Origin: Phoronis australis
Lineage: Eukaryota > Phoronida > Phoronidae
Assembly (NCBI GenBank): GCA_002633005.1
Contig: NMRA01000706.1
Span: 110,820 to 174,819 of the forward strand
Direction: 5' to 3'
DNA length: 64,000 nucleotides
The notes under the pieces were generated by a model. The model saw nothing but the letters and a program-made list of their open reading frames with translations, did no database searches and had not been told where the DNA came from. Shown in pieces: positions 37,542 through 48,785 of the stretch. Within the stretch, counting starts at the first letter, position 1. Every line of letters starts with the position of its first letter. Both the position numbers and the translations under genes were made by a program.

Positions 37542-38235
37542 GCACCCAAACTGCTCTGCTGTCGTGTGACTCCCTCGCCACACACCTGGCACCTTCTAAA
37601 TAGCTCCAACACTTTAAACAAGTCCACAATAAATTGATCAAAGTTTGGCTCACCGATCTGTTCACTGGTCGACGAACTGTTCTCTTCACTGGGTGTCGAA
37701 CTGAGCCTGTAATCACTCCCACTACTCAATATCGCTGCAGGGCTGCTTAGAGGCTCTGGGCTGGAGAAAACAGCACAGGGCGAATCACTACTAGTTCCAG
37801 GAATTGCACGCTCTGGGGTACGTTCGGAGGCACGGTGACAGTAGATGAAGTGCCTCCGCTGGCTCCAGTCACTGTACTGGCCACAGCTCGCGAGGCTTCT
37901 TGCTTCAAAAACGCATTTCTCGGGGGTGGCGACGGGGCACTGCCTGGAATCAACACAGACGGAATGGCATCCTTCTTCAGACGTTGTTTCGCAGGGACCT
38001 TCATCAGTTCAGCGTACAAATCCCTTTAGTAATCGGACGGCAGAAAGTGCTTGCCACACACACGGTAATTCTACACTGTTTTGTAAGTTGCGTGGACGGG
38101 TAACGCTGCGTTCTTCACACGAACGAGCCAAGTACGGCGAAGTGTGCCATCCATCGGAAAGCGATGCAAAGGTACTCCCAAAGCGCGCGTAAGCCGATAA
38201 TTAGTACATCCTGGTACGCAGCAACAGTGTGGCAT
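37500..38235 (-). pseudogene. THAP plus zinc-ribbon transposase N-terminus, broken (copy 2)
   Basis: ATG at 38235. C5, C10, C60 and H63 persist, but codon 55 is TAG, codon 70 is TAA, and a 1-bp deletion near 37836 shifts the frame. The zinc ribbon is better kept than in copy 1: CQVCGEG followed by GECVAGHSGKWDSC near 37500-37590, the CxxC...C..GH.G.W form seen between THAP and DDE domains of Kolobok-type transposases. DDE catalytic domain absent. Confidence 0.8.
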
Positions 38236-38348
38236 GTTGACTGACTAGTAAATGAAAGCAAACGACAACGGAACTTAACACAACCGAGGTACATGTAGAA
38301 CAATGACTGACTCGGCAGCTCTCACAGTCAGACTATATGAAAAGAAAT

Positions 38349-38506
38349 TGGCGCGAAATGCTTGCCTCCTAAAACGTCACTTCCGGAGTAGCGGACGAGT
38401 AATTAATAAAATTACAAAAAGTTGTAATTAAGTGGAAAATATGTCTAGGATAACCAGCCAACTTTATTTTAGCTCAAAATGACATGGAAAAAGGTTGCCT
38501 TCGCCT
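38349..38506 (-). repeat. Right terminal inverted repeat of copy 2
   Basis: Reverse complement of 36812-36969; abuts TTAA at 38507-38510. Confidence 0.9.
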
Positions 38507-38510
38507 TTAA

Positions 38511-38580
38511 CTCGTGGTGGTGCAGTGCTAATGCACGCGCGCTCTATCCGACAGGTCGTGAGTTCGAGTCTCTTGTAAAT
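38511..38580 (+). tRNA. tRNA-like segment (SINE head or tRNA relic)
   Basis: Has an A-box-like GTGGTGCAGTGCTAATGC, TCCGACAGGTCGTGA and a B-box GTTCGAGTC at about tRNA spacing. No acceptor-stem pairing is obvious, so a tRNA-derived SINE fragment is likelier than a working tRNA. It touches the right TTAA of Kolobok-type copy 2. Confidence 0.45.
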
Positions 38581-38836
38581 GCAGTTTTTCCCATTTGACA
38601 CGTTCTGTATGTTTTTTTTTATTTTTGCCTTTTTTTGGATAATACTTCACGAATCAAGGAAAATGCTTGATTTTTAGAGGAAAATACAGAAAGATTTCCT
38701 GGGCGGGTGGGGGGCAAACGCCCCTCCCGACCTCCCCCCATTCGGTGCTTTGCGCATCCACAATCGTGGTTTGCGCAAATGCTTACAGTCGGACAAAAGG
38801 TTGGGCCCCCCTTGTGATATCCTAGATCCGCCACTG

Positions 38837-40520
38837 TATCATGTAATAGCTTTGTGGCGTGCAACACCAAATTTCTGTAGGACCGAAGTCACATTTCATA
38901 AAACAGATCCCTTGACGGTGCTCCGTAGACGCAATAAACTCGGCTAAAACAGCAAGTGTGATCGCACGTTCCGGTTTGCAAGACGATACCTCCTTTTCTC
39001 AATTTTCTTTCGTCTAGAGAACGCAGACCGGGTTGTTATGGAGTACAAAATCAAGCAGTGTTTTAACAGTGCAAGAAAGCGCTATCTAAACGCAGTCACT
39101 TCAAATAATACGTGAAGTTGTCTTTTCTCGCCATATTACGTCAGCGCGAAAAAACGGCAAACAAAGAACGGCCGATAGCAGTATTGTCGAACATCCGCCA
39201 TATCCTAGACGTAGGCGATATAAGTTTGCATTTGCCGTGGGTACCAGAGTACGTGTATAATGAAGAGAACACCAACCGTGTACGAGTGTTGTTTGTTAAT
39301 GTTTGAATTATCTTGATTTCTCGCGATGACGTTGACGGCAGTCAAGTATTAAGTTTAACGTTTTATTACGTTTGGTAATTTATGATTTCACTTGATATTA
39401 GAATGGTTCTTTTAAGATATTAGGAATAAATTTTCTTATGCTACAGTTCACTGTATGCTTAAGGGTTCTTTGCAAGACGTCATTAAGTTATGACATTTCC
39501 GTGAAAGTTCAAGCGTATTTATTTTTCGAAAGGAAGTGAATGTTCAAGTCGCTGGTTTTTCTTAAATGACTGCACGGTAAAAATTTTAGAGTCCCCCCCT
39601 CGATTCTACATGTTGTAATCTAATCACGGTGTCCATTACCTACACTGTACTGGAACGCTGTGTAACACTTTTCTTCCACTTATTCTTCAGACACCGAAAC
39701 AATGATTAAAAAGAGTCCTCTAATTAATAGACGCATAGACATTTGACTAGTCTCCAGCTAGATAGCACTGTTGTGCACTAGTAAAAGACTTCGACTGTGA
39801 CAGACAAATAGCTTCACAGACAGCTCTATAATACCGTGGTCTGTATTGATTTTAGTCACACATACATATACTTCACCGTGGCAGATATAAGCAGGTAAAC
39901 TACATGTTCCGGTTCTATTTGTTCAGATACTCACAATTGCTACCCTGGGAATAAATTATGTTACTCATCGTTCTCGTAATTGTGTTAAATCGTAATTTTA
40001 GCTATCAATCCATACTCTGGTTCTTCTATAAGAATTCAGAACCACTTCACTCTGCTTACTATAGGATCGTGTTGCTTACGTCAATTTTCTTGCGCGAAAG
40101 ATGGGGTTTCTTCCGGCGAAAACGGGGAGGGGGTCTGCACAAAGTCATTACACTGTTTGTAAGGATGGTATGCTGCTGAAAATTAGGATTACACAACCCT
40201 TTAAAGAGTGAGCACGTCATCATTTTACGGAATCAGCAAGTAAAAGGGACCCATTCTTAGAGAGATTTCAAATGTACAAAAACGGTCGCCCTTATGTAAA
40301 CTTTGTTCCCCAATATTTTGCGTGGCCAGGTTCTAACCTTAACAGAAGGCTTGTACATCGAGTTAAAATACAATAGTCAAGTCCTGGGTCTGTAGTCATT
40401 CTAGCTCAACAAGCCCAAACAGAAGATGAATCCTTTTTGTAGAATAGACGGAAATGGATCTTTCGGTGTACCTTGCATATGAAGTGAATACCTCATAGGG
40501 GAAATAAATGAGAAAAGGTG
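38837..40520. other. Spacer without supportable gene
   Basis: Base composition rises at 39110-39310, with a 64-codon ATG frame (39112-39306) that has no recognised domain. Confidence 0.35.
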
Positions 40521-40754
40521 CAATTTCGTAGGCATTCTGGCCGTGAAAACCCTTACCCATCTCCGTGGCCCTGCCTATTGCATTTTCGTAGACATTCTGG
40601 CCGTGAAACCCTACCCATCTCCGTGGCCCTGCCTATTGCATTTTCGTAGACATTCTGGCTTGAAACTCCCACCCATCTCCGTGGCACTGTCTATTGCGTT
40701 TTCGTAGACATTCTGGCCATGATAAGCCCTACCCATCTCCGTGGCACTGCCTAT
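40521..40754. repeat. 58-60 bp minisatellite, four units
   Basis: The word CATTCTGG recurs at 40533, 40593, 40651 and 40709; each unit reads TTTTCGTAGACATTCTGGCC, then CCTACCCATCTCCGTGGC and CTGCCTATTGC. Confidence 0.9.
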
Positions 40755-41964
40755 GTACATGTAAGTACCCCCAGCCTCCTTTATCAATTTTGCACATGTC
40801 AATAAAGTATAAATATTCGATAATTATGAACGTGAACTTTTTCGGACCTTTTCGTAATGAACACAAACACATGCTACTCAAGTTGGTTAATTTTCTTTTC
40901 ACTTTGTACTTCGGCTGCGGAGAATGCGCGGCGGTGGTGGTACATTGTACTTCTTGTTTAAGTAGCATTTGTGGTTTATGTTGAAATAGCGTTTGTTCAT
41001 CAACTCGTACATACGATAATGTAACAAAAATGTTACTCATCTCCATGTTGTCTGTGAAAAATATTTTAAATGAAAATTTATCAGTTGAATTTACAAATTA
41101 TATGTTTAACTGCCTAAAACGTCAATTGGTGACAGAATTCTTGATAGTTGCTAACAAAAAATAGACATTACATGTATGCAATAAATAATGTTTTCTAACT
41201 GGTAGATAATTAGCGTTATGTAGGAGCCTCGGAAATGTCCAAATTTGGCTTACTTCGGAACATTATATACCTGAAATGGTTGTTCAGGTCCACGTTAACC
41301 TTTCAGATGCAATATGCTTCTTGCGCGGTTCGCTAAAACGCTGTTCAGAATTGTTTTGAAATGTTCAATTTTTGCGGGAAGAACTATAAAATATAGGTTA
41401 TTTACAATTTTCACGAAAAGCAAAAGCGAACACGAAATGATAATTCTCAGGATTTCTGTTTTAAGAAAATATATACTTTTACTGAGTTAAAGTTTGTAGT
41501 GTTGTCATTTATAGTGTTGTACATGTACAACGTAGATATTTGGCTAATAGTCTACAAGGAGCTATATGTACATAAGCTTACGATAAAGTTTAGTCATAAC
41601 GATGGGAAATACGTTTTACAGAAAATGACATTATGGTACGCATATTTTGATAGACCGGTGCTACGAAAATGCATTTTTTTTTAATTCGAGACTGTCACAT
41701 ATTCACCAAATTCCCAGTCACCATTGCCAAATTTAGATACGCGTGATTATGCAATTGCGAACAAAGTAGCCATGCAGTTTAGAGTCCTCTGACACTCGAT
41801 TACAGTCCCCTCGATAGGATTTGACAAGCTGTCAAGGACTGGCAACCACAGCTACACAGCTACACGTAAATCTGCATTACGCCCTATTTAGCTTGATAAA
41901 AAGGAATATTGGAGTAGGCCTTTTGCTCTCTGGTAAAATCGGTCTCCCAATACTTATTACCGTG
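40755..41964. other. Spacer, nothing recognised
   Basis: AT-rich, ACATGTA words, no domain-bearing frame. Confidence 0.4.
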
Positions 41965-42235
41965 ATAGGATTCTATTTCCGTTGCCAAAAAGAACATCGA
42001 AATCGTTCAGCGGCTAAAAAAAAACGCTTCAAAGTTTAATGAGGTATGCCAACCTTAAAACTGCGAATTCGAAAACGCCGTATGTACGCATAGCTTGTGA
42101 TTGCCTGTGACCTGAGTCATTCTCCAATAATTGAAAATTGAATGATCGTGATATCATGTTTTACCCTCAATGTACTTCAACTGAAATCAACAGCTCAACG
42201 AAATGCAGCTTTCATCAATTTTGCTGACGAGGACA
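41965..42235 (+). repeat. Dispersed 'KHRN' repeat, copy D
   Basis: ATTCTATTTCCGTTGCCAAA, AGAACATCGAAATCGTTCAG, then AACTGCGAATTCG and a later CTCAACGAAATGCAGCTTTC. Translates as IGFYFRCQKEHRNRS then a lysine-rich end and stop (frame 41821-42039), preceded by a hydrophobic LPILITV. Confidence 0.5.
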
Positions 42236-43796
42236 TAAATACATATGTTCAACAGACCAGCTCGGGTCACGGTCGAAATTTACGAGAGAGCAATAGCCTG
42301 CTTAGGTTTCAATGCATGGCGATATCTCGTTCTAACTTCAGTGGTCTTGCCAACTCGCAAGAAACTAGCCCTACGGAAGCCCTTGACCTTTAACTCCTTA
42401 CGCATCATCGTCGCCATTATGGTGGTCTATTATTACCATTATCAGCATTTGCGTCATCATGCAGTGTGCTAATTGAAATTTTGCAGCTGAGGGCACGGAG
42501 TGCAACCCTCGCTATGAGCATGTAATCCTCAGTACCCTCCGCAAAACTGTTACCACACAACGCAAAATTTGTTCATGCACACAGAATCATTTTCACGCGC
42601 ATTTTCAGGACAAAAATCATGCCGTGCGCGGTATATGTGAGCCTGTTATGGTTGTAGGCCTGCGTCATTTCCGTGGTAAGAGTTCTTTGTATGGAGAGTT
42701 CTTGCAGAGAGTGATCATAACTGTTTGAGAGTGGTAGGTCTTTGGCTTCCGCTCCCGTGTCAAGTGGCTTTTAGGTCTGCGGTGATGGTTCCATTCACGC
42801 TGTCTCAATCCGGCTTAAAACGGTAGAAACATTTTAGGAAAATACATGGGACTCCACGAGGTGTTAATGCAGATTACGACTGGTAATCTCGTTAACAGGC
42901 TTATGTATTTTTAGTGTGAGCCTATCTGGGGTCTTAAATAGCGTAAGGATACCGTTGCTGAGAATCTTATCGTAGGGAATATTTTAGCACGAGAATCTTA
43001 TGCAAGGCTTAAACTTTCATTCCGGAAAAGTTTACACCCGCGTCAAATTTTGACGATGAGGATAAGGCAGCGGCTCTCGGGTACATGTCGAAGGTCAGCT
43101 ATACGATGAGATGAATACAATGCCAGCATCTCAAATGCAATGTATTTACCCACAACCTTGACAAAAACAAGGTCACGCGTACCCTCGAGCCACCGACTGA
43201 TGCGTTACAAGACGTGGAACAAAGAGCGCTGCAAGTGAACACTCATATATACTCGATATAGTCGGGCAGCCTGAATCAGCAATTTTAGTTTTGATGGCAA
43301 AGTAGAGTTAGAAGCAAGCAACCGTGTCCACAATAATTACAGTGACCCTCCCTTGAGAAGGCTTGCCAATCTGAAGTATGTACCGTTACCATGGTAAAGT
43401 ATTTTGCTTGAAAAAATCGTCAATTTCAGGTTTGGCGGCAAAGTCGTGTTATAAGCAGGCAACCATACCAGAAGTTACCTTTTTGTTGAAACTTAAAGGA
43501 TTGTCGCCGAGCTGAATTGGGTGTCGTTGACGTTGTAACCGGGTATTCCGACCACCATTAGTTTATTCTCGGTCCTATGAGTCATATTAGAAGTAGAAAA
43601 CCATGGTCAAAGCATTTAATAGACCCACCTTGGAGCTTAGAAGAGTTGCCAAGCTTGAATGTACAGTGTATATGGATGTTATGGTATGACATGCACATCA
43701 ACTTACTAAGCTGAGCACACCAAATAACGACCAAATTTTTAGAAATCCAAACAGCCTAAAGCGAACTGTTTGCTTTATGAATAATATATCATAAAC
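42236..43796. other. Spacer, nothing recognised
   Basis: A weak internal repeat (GGCAAAGTMGWGTTA..AAGCARGCAACC) occurs at about 43297 and 43436. No gene seen. Confidence 0.4.
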
Positions 43797-44065
43797 CGTA
43801 CAGAAATTTTGAAAAGTCAAAACTGGTTGCCAGGCAACTCGTGTGCGCAAACTTGGAAATTTCCTTTTTGAAAACATAAAAGCTGAGTACAGCTAATGTG
43901 ATAGGTTTAATCACTAAAAGCAGAGACTTGTGTCAGGCATGTCAAAATCAATAGCACAAATTTTAAAAATTCAAAAATAGTTGTCAAAGAAACTAGTGTA
44001 ATGGAGCCTACTTTAAAAACATAAAAGCTGTATCTAACGGAATGAATCAAATCAAGCACTTGTTT
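43797..44065. repeat. Two-unit diverged tandem repeat
   Basis: ATTTTGAAAAGTCAAAA...GTTGCCAGGCAACTCGTG...AAAACATAAAAGCTG recurs about 145 bases later as ATTTTAAAAATTCAAAA...GTTGTCAAAGAAACTAGTG...AAAACATAAAAGCTG. Confidence 0.5.
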
Positions 44066-44948
44066 TTAGCTTTATCAAAGTTGTGACATAGTTACCTAAT
44101 GCCACTACTATTAGCATAATTTTAAAACCCAATGAAGCGTTGTCATGGCTGCGGATATGCTCGTTCATCACAAGCACTGACGACAAGTCAGATGGCATTG
44201 TTTTACGTGCAGAAAGGTTACAGTGTTTTTGCAATTAGAAGCACTTGGTCCTTTATCTAGCTTTTGGAGCAAATCAACTTCCATCCTTGCCAAGGTATAT
44301 TATTCTATTATACAATGATGTTCATCCTTTGTTCGAATGTGTTATAATTACAAATGACATCTATTGCAAACATTTCCTGGTATTGCCCTGTTATTTTTGA
44401 AGCATTTACAGTTTGGCTAGTAACACTGCCAGTCATGTACACGACTGTTTTATCTAAATGCTTAGAAATAGTTATATAGTTCAAATGGCGAAAATTTTGA
44501 GAAAAATTACCAAATATTTTGGCATGAAAAGGCTTTTTCCATCTTCCCAAAATATTTATATTGCCACTGATGTTTCCAAATCGCACTTTCATTATTCTCA
44601 AATACAATTTATTTATTTTGTAATTTACTTCAGAAAATATAAATTATAAACTAATGCTAACCACAATGTGATTTTAGTACTTTGAACGGGTTTGGTAATT
44701 ACGCTGCCCTTGAACATAGTTTTACAATGTACTTTCAGGTAAAGATATGTTTACATGTCCCTCTAATGTAAATACAATCTCTGACTCGCAATTCCCATAA
44801 TGTGCTAGATTGAAAATGGGTAAATTTGCAAAAGCGGCAAGCTGAAAGTTACTTCTACTCATTTGACATCAGCTGACTGTAAGGCCGAGTTCACGCAACA
44901 GTTTCACACTTGCCTTGTTTCGGGGCATTACAATATGCAGACCAAAAC

Positions 44949-45105
44949 TTACCCAGTGGCGGATTAAGAGGTGGCCATGCCACCCCCCATAAAACTTTCC
45001 TAGATTCCATTTAGTAATTCGGGGGTGCAAATGTCTGATGAGGAAAATCCTGGCTAATACTCTGCCCTCCCCCTAGATTAAAATCGTGGATCCGCCCGTG
45101 TTACC
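44949..45105. mobile_element. hAT-like MITE, 147 bp, with 5-bp target duplication TTACC
   Basis: Element 44954-45100, ends CAGTGGCGGATTAAG and TCGTGGATCCGCCCGTG, flanked by TTACC at 44949-44953 and 45101-45105. The interior shares AGATTCCATT and GGTGCAAATGTCTGA blocks with 54472-54613. Confidence 0.75.
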
Positions 45106-48100
45106 ATTGATAAAATCATATGTTTAGGTGCTTGCATTCGAAAATAAGGCTTGAAATTTTAAATGTTCTTAGGAAACGCATTATTCGGCTAAAAGACCAT
45201 GGTCACTATTTTAAACTTTACCACAAATGGTGTTTTGTTTTCGTATTTAATTCAATATTTTCGTGAAACTGTTTTACCCAGTCAAGACTATTAATTTTGA
45301 TAGTAGAGGTCACGGCTGATTGGCTAGAAACACAAAGAAAAATAAGAACCGTCGTTCTACCCGAAGAGATGGTATGGGCTGGAATTCGCATACTATCCCA
45401 TATTCGGGATCGTTGCATTCTTCAGAGTTCTCAGAAAATGCATTATTTCGCCTATAATTCCATGACCATACATACAGAATTTTTGTGCTAGGTTTGAGTC
45501 TCCATCTTAATTCTTCCAGAATGGTACAGAGGGCAAACCATTACTTCCATGTAAATCTTCAGAAAATATCCAATGTTTTGACGCAGCCAACCCCAGCCTT
45601 TTGTAATATGAAAGCACGGGCCATCGGTATTTTCCAACCTCCTAACCAGCTGCAGCAAATTGACTATGCAAATTGCTTGGTTTGAGGTACAGTGTTTCGT
45701 CAGCAAATTTTAACCTTCAGTTGATTGTTAGAGGGAAGTAACATTACGAGATTAAATAACAAGCTCTGAATGTAGTGAAGTCAGAAAACACAACTGACAA
45801 ATCCCATGACTTTGCCATCAAAATTGTACTTAGAAGATTTATTAAGTGGCTCATCACTAGGACTGGAACCAGTCGCAGCTGTTACGTTGCTAAACAAGAA
45901 CGGTAAGTTCTACGCTTCCACACGAGCGTCTCCGAATTCTCCTTGCATTCGCCATCAGAAGTGTTTACTCGCCCTTGGGTCGTTGACTTCCATTGAGTTA
46001 GTGCAGTGATTCGAAAACTGTTTCTATGGCTACACTATACAGTAGCCGCACGTATCGTCGCCTTGGTTTCAGAGATGATTCATTTCAAGCGTTCATAAAT
46101 AAATGAAAAGGCGACGAAACGTAGCTGTAGTATTTTGTGAGAAACAGATATCATGTTATTAGCAATTTGACCCCACTTCTAAGATTAATAGCACATTATG
46201 TAAACCTGTAATTCAAGCAGTTTTTCGATATACAAGTTACGGGTTGTCTCTAAATTTGAAGAACAAACGAAAAAATAAAGACATCATAGATACAGTTAAA
46301 ACAAAAGGGGTCATTTTTAGAGAGTTAAAAAGATAGTATTTAGTCCAGTTGTCGGTTTTAGTTACATGAAATAACGGATCTTCAAGATTTTCACATGGGG
46401 TCACTATGGAAATGAATCCCGGTGCAGTTGAATTCTACGATCAGAAATGATTCAATGGCCGCGCCTCTAAATTCTCGTTACAGGCCAACCCCACTACCGG
46501 AAAGCAAAATACCAACCCTGCGCTACAAATCCCGTATGAACAACGCACGCGCACCGAAAATGCTCCACGTCTGGTCATCAAACTCCATAGCCGGGAACAA
46601 ACCCTCACGCGGGAACGGACTTCGGTAAACGGGTATGGAGTTTTGTAGGTTACCGGGTGTCCAATTTCGGCGGCGCGCGCGTACAGTTAGGTGTGCGGTT
46701 ATGGAATTTCTGTCGTTTGTCTGATGTTTGCTGCTGCATAGCTGTGGTTTAGGGGATTGCAGATGAAACTAAGAGGTACAGTCACCGCTCCCCCCCCCTC
46801 CGCTACCCCGAGCTAGAATACAGTCTTCCGCTGACTCATAGTCTTGGGCAAGCACATCGAAAATGCCTTGGTCACACGTCAGGCGACGCTCGGCAAAGCC
46901 AGCCAATTGAGTTCTATCAACAAGGCGATTTTCATCAGATCGATCAGTTGCACTGATTAGTGATTTTTAACGCCGACACCCATGATCTCCAAATAATTGC
47001 CCGACTGTCGGCCGAAGTTCTGTCCCTAACTAGCCAAATCGCGTCGGAAGCTTTATGTGACTGCGACATAATTGCAAGTTTAGCATAATTATGCTTTGTC
47101 AAATACCTAACTTCGACAGCAATTTTGGACTTGTTTTCTAAGTCGCAGGGAATTTTATCAATTTTGATCGTGTTGTTGTGTTTCGTCTGTAGATAATCCG
47201 ACCTGACCGTATTGTTGTAAATGTTAAGCCACAATTTTTTTTCGTTCAAAAGAATGTCCTATTTAAGTGTACCCTAGAGTTTAATTCAGCTTGCTTCACC
47301 GACAAAAGGAAGCTTTTATAGAATGTCATTAACCGATGGTCCATAATGTTTATATTACATACAGTATTGAAGAACCGAGAATAACGAGCCAGCGCTGAAT
47401 GATCGATAAGTGTGGAGCATTGTACGGACCTCAATACGCTGCAACGCATAGTGGATTGTGTGCAAGCAGCACGCAACCAAATACAAAGAATGGCTTGAGC
47501 GAAACCTTGTAATCACTGAAATAGATCTTTTTGTTTGGCTTGTGTATAAGGCAGCAACTGGTCGTAAATTGTACATTTTCAGGCTCACCTGCGAAAGTGT
47601 AGAATGTTTTTTTCACAAATATCGATGTTCCAAAGAATGCTAACAGACTAAAGCAAAACAAGATCGATATTTGGGCCAAAGTGACGAAGCGTAAACGAGG
47701 CGTAACTTAGGCGATTGGCTATCAGTCCATAGAATCTTATTTTTCAAAATCCAATTGAAATCGCTCCAGTTAATGTCTTTGCAAATGCGAACTGTACAAT
47801 CTGCTTGATCTTCACGTCGATGCTTCTGAATCCACGGATGAAAAATCACGGTTAAACGTCACATTTCAGCTAGGCATGTCGTTATTCTCAACACTAAAGG
47901 TTGAAGATTTCCCGTCAGGCGGTAGTAATTCTTCACAGATACGAATCATTACTCTTGGGAGGCGTTCAATGACTAACTAATGACCGTCTCTTCGTACATG
48001 TCTCACTTGCTCTGATCACTATCTATGATTGTACACGCTCCGTGTCCATATTGAATGAACATACAGTAGCATGTTACGGTAGTCTATGAATGGATTTTCA

Positions 48101-48687
48101 AAAAGTTGATAAAAATAATGCTGTTAGCCTTCAGTCTGGATTAACGATAAGCAAATATTTATTGCAGAAATATACAAATCGCGTGTTATTTCGCAGAGCA
48201 CTGTTTTTTATTATTGGCTTATGTGACACATGTCCTAGATGGGTGTATACGAGCATAAGCGGGCGCACGTGCACAGGCATGCACACACCAAACTGGTGAC
48301 CACAACGTTCACTTAAACCTGAGAACGCGCAGACCCAAGAGATCATTATACGTGGCTGCCGTGGGTTACATTAGACGTGCATGAGAAACATAAGTTGTTA
48401 ATGCTACAAGGCTGACTATACTTGAATCGAGGGGTCGGAATTATTAACGTTGGGATACTGAATGCAGAAAGGCAACGAGTCTAGAAATTGCAAGAATTGC
48501 TTTCCTTTTACAAACGAGACGAGAAAATGTCAACAACGTTCGCACGACATTCAATGGCGCACGTTTGCAGGCGACGAATTTAGAGTCCTCGAATGCAATG
48601 TCAGGCATGCGTCACCTTGTTGTACACGAAATAATGCCAACACAATCAGCAATGCCAACCAATGTTTTTTTTGTGAGATCAACTTAC
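45106..48687. other. Spacer without supportable gene
   Basis: A CpG-rich patch lies at 46450-46680 (GGCGGCGCGCGCGTAC) and could be a promoter, but no exon could be tied to it. The hydrophobic minus frame at 47431-47679 has a fine donor but no ATG. Confidence 0.35.
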
Positions 48688-48785
48688 CACAAATTTAGGA
48701 ACACCGATGGTGATAACTGGTAGTAAGACGATATCTCCTTCGATGATATACCACGCCCAGTGAATCGAAATCCTTGCAGACGACA
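48688..48785 (-). CDS. Possible exon of a third MS4A-like gene (TM2 end)
   Basis: Open segment ending in EGDIVLLPVITIGVPKFV before a GTAAGT donor, also ending in GTG|GTAAGT like the exon at 32239. Hydrophobic and of similar design (IVL.P..), but no acceptor of quality and no partner exons were found. Confidence 0.25.

Larger units (their letters stand above)
36808..38510. mobile_element. Kolobok-type DNA transposon, copy 2, with TTAA target duplications
   Basis: Element proper 36812-38506 (1695 bp) between TTAA at 36808-36811 and 38507-38510. Inverted repeats of about 158 bp (36812-36969, 38349-38506) start AGGCGAAGGCAACC on both sides. Gene content and order equal copy 1; scattered substitutions and short indels separate them. 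Here the P2X7-like frame is intact and the transposase frame is broken. Confidence 0.88.
36145..38836. mobile_element. Possible hAT-like element split by Kolobok-type copy 2
   Basis: Left CATAGGCGGATTTAGG and right CCTAGATCCGCCACTG are inverted ends of the CAGTGGCGGATCTAGG type. Flanks TATTG and TATCA match only partly. Between them lie G/C-run-rich stretches, Kolobok-type copy 2 and a tRNA-like segment. The two ends may instead belong to separate insertions. Confidence 0.35.

Noticed and set aside
47431-47679. Signal-peptide-like minus frame with a good GTGAGC donor in phase 1, the phase the CAP gene needs
   Set aside because: No ATG (opens on TTG with a stop just upstream) and it would have to jump 42 kb over the MS4A-like gene.
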